Shown piece by piece: positions 60,568 to 64,000 of a stretch of DNA of 64,000 bases (positions within the stretch are counted from its first letter, which is position 1; every line of letters starts with the position of its first letter). The position numbers and the translations under genes are program-made. Below the pieces are notes generated by a model. That model was given only the letters and a program-made list of their open reading frames with translations, had not been told where the DNA came from and made no database searches. This DNA comes from Siccirubricoccus soli (lineage in GTDB: Bacteria; Pseudomonadota; Alphaproteobacteria; Acetobacterales; Acetobacteraceae), in contig NZ_JAMZIK010000070.1 in the NCBI RefSeq assembly GCF_024178315.1, positions 1 through 64,000 of the forward strand. The letters are read 5' to 3'.

Positions 60568-61519
60568 TCAGCGGGCCGAACAGCCCCCAGAGCTGGCGGA
60601 GCTGGTCGAGGAATTCGGTTGGCCCGCGCGGCCCGACCTCGACCGCGATGGTTTCGAAATGCTGGCGCAGCGCCGGCCTTGCCAGCCCGTCCCGCACCTC
60701 GGTCCAGAGCCGCTCGATGATCGGCTGCGGCGTGCCGGCCGGCACCATCAGCCCGTTCCAGCCGCCGATGTCGTAATCCCGCGGCCCGCCCACCGCGGCA
60801 AGGGGCGGGATCTCCGGCATCAGCCGCGACGGGGTGGCGGTGGTGAGGCCGAGGGCACGCAGCTTGCCCTCCCGCACCAGGCGCAGCGCCGCGGCGGGGG
60901 TGTCGAAGCCGAAATCCACATTGCCCCCGAGCAGCGCGGCAACCGCCGGGGCGCTGCCCTGGAAGGGGATGTGCAGCGCCTGCAGCCCCGCCTTCGCCAG
61001 GAACAGGGCGGTGACCAGGTGCTGCGCCCCGCCGACGCCGGAGGAGCCATAGCTGTACTTGTCTGGGGCGTCGTGCAGCAGGCGGAGGAAGGCGGCGAGG
61101 TCGGTGGCGGGGAATTCCGGCTTCACCAGCAGCATGAAGGGGGTGAGGCCGTAGCTGGCCACCGGTGCCAGCTCCCGCTCCACGTCATAGGGCGTGCGCT
61201 GGACCAGCGGGCTGAAGCTGATCGGCCCGATGGAGGCGGCGAGCAGGGTGTAGCCATCCGGCGGCGCCTTGGCGACCATGTTGGTGCCGATCTGCCCGCC
61301 GGCCCCCGGCCGGTTCTCCGGCACCACGATCTGGCCGAGCTTCTCGGTGAAGAGCTGGGCGACGAGCCGGCCCTGGACATCCGTGGACTGGCCGGGCGGC
61401 CAGGGGATGATCATGCGCATCTGCCGGCTGGGCCAGGGCGGCTCGGTCTGGGCCAGGGCAGGGCGGGCGAGGGGCAGCAGGGCGGGCATGGCCCGCAACA
61501 GGTGGCGGCGGCGTGGCAT
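60539..61519 (-). CDS. Tripartite tricarboxylate transporter (Bug-family) solute receptor (second copy)
   Basis: The 326-aa protein has a signal peptide ending PALAQTEPPW and the Bug pattern: MRMIIPWPPGQSTD, ENRPGAGGQIGTNMVA, DKYSYGSSGVGGAQH and LHIPFQGSAPAVAA. It would bind a carboxylate in the periplasm. No TctA/TctB genes adjoin it. The ligand is unknown, and no catabolic genes flank it. Confidence 0.9.
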   Translation of the reverse strand: MPRRRHLLRAMPALLPLARPALAQTEPPWPSRQMRMIIPWPPGQSTDVQGRLVAQLFTEKLGQIVVPENRPGAGGQIGTNMVAKAPPDGYTLLAASIGPISFSPLVQRTPYDVERELAPVASYGLTPFMLLVKPEFPATDLAAFLRLLHDAPDKYSYGSSGVGGAQHLVTALFLAKAGLQALHIPFQGSAPAVAALLGGNVDFGFDTPAAALRLVREGKLRALGLTTATPSRLMPEIPPLAAVGGPRDYDIGGWNGLMVPAGTPQPIIERLWTEVRDGLARPALRQHFETIAVEVGPRGPTEFLDQLRQLWGLFGPLISQLGIRAE

Positions 61520-61765
61520 GGTCGTTTCCCCCGGGCCGGCAGCGGCCTCGGACGTGCCGCTTCGCTGGCCCGGCGCAGCCTAGAGCAGATATCCGGGAGG
61601 GCAAGGATCCCTGCGGCGGGCATTTCACCCTGAGACGTGATCGCCCCGGGCAGTGCGGAGGCGGGGAGGAGGCCGTGCCACCGGGCCGGAAGCGGGCGCG
61701 CGATTCCCATGGCGGGAATGTTTGTGGCTTGCCCGCCCCCGCGCACCTCGGTAGAGTTCTCCGAC

Positions 61766-61784
61766 ATTGCGAATGACTCGCAAT
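61766..61784. promoter_or_regulatory. Iron-type palindromic box, second copy
   Basis: ATTGCGAATGACTCGCAAT is identical to the box before hemP (50827-50845). It lies 26 bases before the 87-aa unknown gene. The exact repeat of a 19-bp palindrome at two promoters suggests one regulator. Confidence 0.6.
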
Positions 61785-61810
61785 TTGGCAAGGTGGCGAG
61801 AGTGTCAGGC

Positions 61811-62074
61811 ATGCAGGCTTCGGTCATGCGAGAGTCGATTGCCGGGGCGGGTGGCACGATGCGGCGCTGCGAGCGGGCCGTGGTCAATGCCTACCGGGAG
61901 CTGCGCGAGGCCGGCTCGGACGATCTCATCGCCTTTCGTGCCTGCACCACCATCTACCGGGTGCACCACCCGGAGGCCTCCATCCAGGAGGCGCGGCATC
62001 TGGTCGCCGAATGGATCGACCACCACGTCATCCGCGGCGATGACGGCCCGACCGAGGGCTGCGACTGCGACTGA
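61811..62074 (+). CDS. Conserved-looking 87-aa protein of unknown function under an iron-type box
   Basis: From ATG 61811 the protein has 87 residues: helical segments CERAVVNAYRELREAGSDD and ACTTIYRVHHPEASIQEA, then a His-rich VAEWIDHHVIRGDD and a Cys-containing end EGCDCD. ATG 61826 or 61859 are alternative starts. No family was recognised. The identical box at 61766-61784 links it to hemP. The His/Cys end could bind metal. A classical terminator follows. Confidence 0.65.
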   Translation: MQASVMRESIAGAGGTMRRCERAVVNAYRELREAGSDDLIAFRACTTIYRVHHPEASIQEARHLVAEWIDHHVIRGDDGPTEGCDCD

Positions 62075-62107
62075 GGCCGCCGACCGCCACCACCGGCAGG
62101 CTGTGAA

Positions 62108-62129
62108 GGGCGCCTCGGGCGCCCTTTTT
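62108..62129 (+). terminator. Rho-independent terminator
   Basis: GGGCGCC-TCG-GGCGCCC followed by TTTTT is a classical intrinsic terminator 34 bases after the 87-aa gene. It is the only hairpin in the window with a clear T-tract. Confidence 0.85.
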
Positions 62130-62199
62130 CATTTGCTTGGTGCGCCGAGCCGCCGGCCCCTTGCCCCGGCGGCCGATCCCTGACCGCCCGCTGCCAGTC

Positions 62200-62290
62200 G
62201 CGGCTTTGCCGCGGCTGGCTGTGCGAGGCCCTCGGGCCGGAAACGCCGCCGGGACCCCGGCGGCGTTGCGCGGCAACCCCGTAGGGGAGT
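62200..62290. repeat. Family-C intergenic repeat, copy 2
   Basis: GCGGCTTTGCCGCGGCTGGC, TGTGCGAGGC, CGGCGTTGCGCGGCAACC and CGTAGGGGAG match 43221-43314 in order. A strong stem CGCCGCCGGG/CCCGGCGGCG is in the middle. It ends at the DegP stop codon (62291-62293), as copy 1 does at purH. Confidence 0.55.
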
Positions 62291-63919
62291 TCAGCCCGGG
62301 CTGCCGCGCTGCCCGCCGCGCAGGCGGAGCGGCACGAAGCGCTGGCCCTGCTGGGTCTCGATCAGCAGCAGCGCGCTCGGCCGGTTCTGCTTGCGGAGCT
62401 GCTCCAGCCGCTGCTGCACCTCCTGCGGCGTGGTCACCCGCTCCTGCTGCACCTCGACGATGACGTCGCCGGGCCTGAGCTCGCGCTCCGCCGCCGGGCT
62501 GTCCGGCGCCACCTCCATGATGACCACGCCGCGCTGGTCCGGGCGCAGGCTGAAGCGGTCCCGCACCTCCGGCGAGATCGGCGCGACGCGGAGCCCGAGG
62601 CCCGACAATTCGGTCGGCCGGCTGGCCGGCGCCTGGGGATTCGCCGCCGCCTGCTGCTGGTCGCCCGGCAGCTCGCCCACGGTGACGGAGAGCGTCACCT
62701 CCTTGCCGTCGCGCCAGACCACCACCGGCACCTGCCGGTCCACCGGCGTATCGGCCACGATGCGGGGCAGGTTGCGCATCTCCCGCACCTCCTGCCCGTT
62801 GAAGCGGAGGATGACGTCGCCGTTGCGGATGCCGCTCTTGGCCGCCGGCCCGTCCTCCTGCGCCCGCGCCACCAGCGCGCCGCGGCCGCCGCCGGAGAGG
62901 CCGAGGCTCTCGGCGATCTCGTCCGTCACCTGCTGGATGTTCACCCCCAGCCAGCCGCGCCGCACCCGCCCGCCTTCCTGGAGCTGCGCCACGATGTTGC
63001 GCGCGAGGTTGGAGGGGATCGAGAAGCCGATGCCGATGGAGCCACCGGTCGGCGAGTAGATGGCGGTGTTGATGCCGATCACCTGGCCGTCCAGGTTGAA
63101 CAGCGGGCCGCCTGAATTGCCCCGGTTGATCGCCGCATCCGTCTGGATGAAGTCGTCATAGAGGCCCTGGTTGATGTTGCGGCCGCGGGCGGAGACGATG
63201 CCCGCCGTGACCGTGCCGCCGAGGCCGAAGGGGTTGCCGATGGCCAGCACCCAGTCGCCAACCTGCGCCGTGTCGCTGTCGCCGAAGCGCACCGCGGTCA
63301 GCGGCTTGTCGGTGCGGATCTTCAGCACGGCGATGTCGGTGCGCGGGTCGGTGCCCAGCAGCTCGGCGCGGATGCTGGTGTTGTCCTGCAGGATGACGTT
63401 GATCTCGTCGGCGCCGTCGATGACATGGTTGTTCGTCACCACGATGCCGTTCTGCGCATCCACCACGAAGCCGGAGCCGAGGGCGCGGGCCTGGCGCCGC
63501 TGCGGCGCCTCCGGCGCGCCGGGGCCACCCGGCCCGCCCGGGCGGTTGCGGTTGAAGAAGTCGCGGAAGAATTCCTCGAAGGGGCTGCCGGGCGGCGCCT
63601 GCGGGGTGTCCGGCGCATCCGGCCGCTGGCCGGGCCGGGCGGCGTTCTGGCTGGTGGAGATGTTCACCACCGCCGGCAGCAGCTGCCGGGCGAGCGGGGC
63701 GAAGGAGGAGGGGGCATCCCGCATCGGCACCGCATGCGGGGCATTGGCCGAGGGGTCGGCCGGCGGCACCGCTGCCGGCGGCGTGGTGGGCGGGGCCGCC
63801 GGCGCCTGGGCGAAGGCGGGCCCCAGGGGCAGGGCGGCAACCAGCGTGGCCAGGGCAAGCGGGGCCAAAGCAAGCCGGGCAGGGGCAAGCCGGACCGGGG
63901 CGGGTGGGGAACTGCGCAT
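62291..63919 (-). CDS. DegP/HtrA-family periplasmic serine protease
   Basis: The 542-aa protein has a signal peptide to about residue 38 (PLGPAFAQA), a Pro/Gly-rich linker, a trypsin-like domain with His165 (TNNHVIDGA), Asp195 (RTDIAVLK) and Ser269 ([10 protein letters not shown]), and two PDZ domains (from about 285 and 435). It is a Do-type protease/chaperone for periplasmic protein quality control. The start at 63919 gives a normal family signal. The promoter lies toward the window end. Confidence 0.93.
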   Translation of the reverse strand: MRSSPPAPVRLAPARLALAPLALATLVAALPLGPAFAQAPAAPPTTPPAAVPPADPSANAPHAVPMRDAPSSFAPLARQLLPAVVNISTSQNAARPGQRPDAPDTPQAPPGSPFEEFFRDFFNRNRPGGPGGPGAPEAPQRRQARALGSGFVVDAQNGIVVTNNHVIDGADEINVILQDNTSIRAELLGTDPRTDIAVLKIRTDKPLTAVRFGDSDTAQVGDWVLAIGNPFGLGGTVTAGIVSARGRNINQGLYDDFIQTDAAINRGNSGGPLFNLDGQVIGINTAIYSPTGGSIGIGFSIPSNLARNIVAQLQEGGRVRRGWLGVNIQQVTDEIAESLGLSGGGRGALVARAQEDGPAAKSGIRNGDVILRFNGQEVREMRNLPRIVADTPVDRQVPVVVWRDGKEVTLSVTVGELPGDQQQAAANPQAPASRPTELSGLGLRVAPISPEVRDRFSLRPDQRGVVIMEVAPDSPAAERELRPGDVIVEVQQERVTTPQEVQQRLEQLRKQNRPSALLLIETQQGQRFVPLRLRGGQRGSPG

Positions 63920-64000
63920 CAGCTTGTCCTCATCTCCTCGCGGCGGGGTGCTTCCCCGGCCGCGGCGGTAGGGTGAGCGGACGGGCCGGCGGCCCGCCCT

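Noticed and set aside
61580-61600. CTAGAGCAGAT resembling one end of the 107-bp element
   Set aside because: Only about 11 bases match and no second end or hairpin follows. It could be a remnant but cannot be supported.
1-64000. CRISPR arrays, tRNA or rRNA genes, and insertion sequences
   Set aside because: No regularly spaced direct repeats, no cloverleaf-type sequence and no transposase motif were recognised by reading both strands. A dedicated tRNA scan would be needed to exclude a missed tRNA.

Overview
The window is very GC-rich throughout and its gene content fits an alphaproteobacterium of the Acetobacteraceae, Roseomonas type. The indicators are several tripartite-tricarboxylate (Bug) receptors, CaiB/BaiF CoA-transferases, amidases, an HWE histidine kinase, the Hsp20-DUF1150 pair and a def-fmt-truA cluster. 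Lineage is inferred from gene content only. No rRNA, tRNA, CRISPR array or intact insertion sequence was recognised. Nearly all DNA is coding, in short tightly overlapping operons (ATGA, GTGA and TGATG junctions).

Region by region. 1-1166: a thiolase cut by an in-frame TGA and its DUF35 zinc-ribbon partner. 1171-7120 (minus): an apparent catabolic operon of FMN monooxygenase, dipeptide-type solute-binding protein, amidase, AtzG-like small subunit and AtzE-like amidase. A decayed second monooxygenase C-terminus lies beside it at 7438-7700 on the plus strand. 7776-15614: PH-domain protein, an apparently frameshifted small secreted protein, HWE sensor kinase, alpha/beta hydrolase, DUF1194 protein, a 39-aa ORF and an AsmA protein. 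15784-20423 (minus): two enolase-superfamily enzymes, a D-2-hydroxyacid dehydrogenase and a Bug receptor, probably for a sugar acid or hydroxy acid, followed by a PsiF-like protein. 20533-22166: a 70-aa protein translationally coupled to a third amidase. 22332-31315: truA/fmt/def, hsp20-DUF1150, DUF1499/DUF3253, an EAL phosphodiesterase, a second DUF1194 protein, a 2,4-dienoyl-CoA-reductase-like flavoenzyme, a lipocalin-like protein and fluC. 31312-37648: rarA, a D-threonine-aldolase-like enzyme, and an operon of class III aminotransferase, a cysteine version of the GrdB/PrdB reductase family and a CoA-transferase. 37839-48810: two cupins, DUF4336, a CNT nucleoside transporter, rmuC, carbonic anhydrase, methyltransferase, purH, a chemoreceptor and a CoA-transferase. 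49136-53209: a DszC/acyl-CoA-dehydrogenase-like flavoprotein, hemP behind a palindromic iron-type box, cueR and a lower-GC gene of unknown function. 53500-63919: YjbQ, penicillin acylase, a second solute-binding protein, modB-modC, a small membrane protein, a second Bug receptor, an 87-aa unknown behind an identical iron-type box, and a DegP/HtrA protease.

The strongest unexplained structures are between genes. Three elements of exactly 107 bp, with CTAGAGC/GCTCTAG-type ends and two internal hairpins, each supply the TAG stop codon of the adjacent gene. A second two-hairpin family and a third repeat family also sit against stop codons. Two identical 19-bp palindromes precede hemP and the 87-aa gene, which suggests one shared, probably iron-responsive, regulon.
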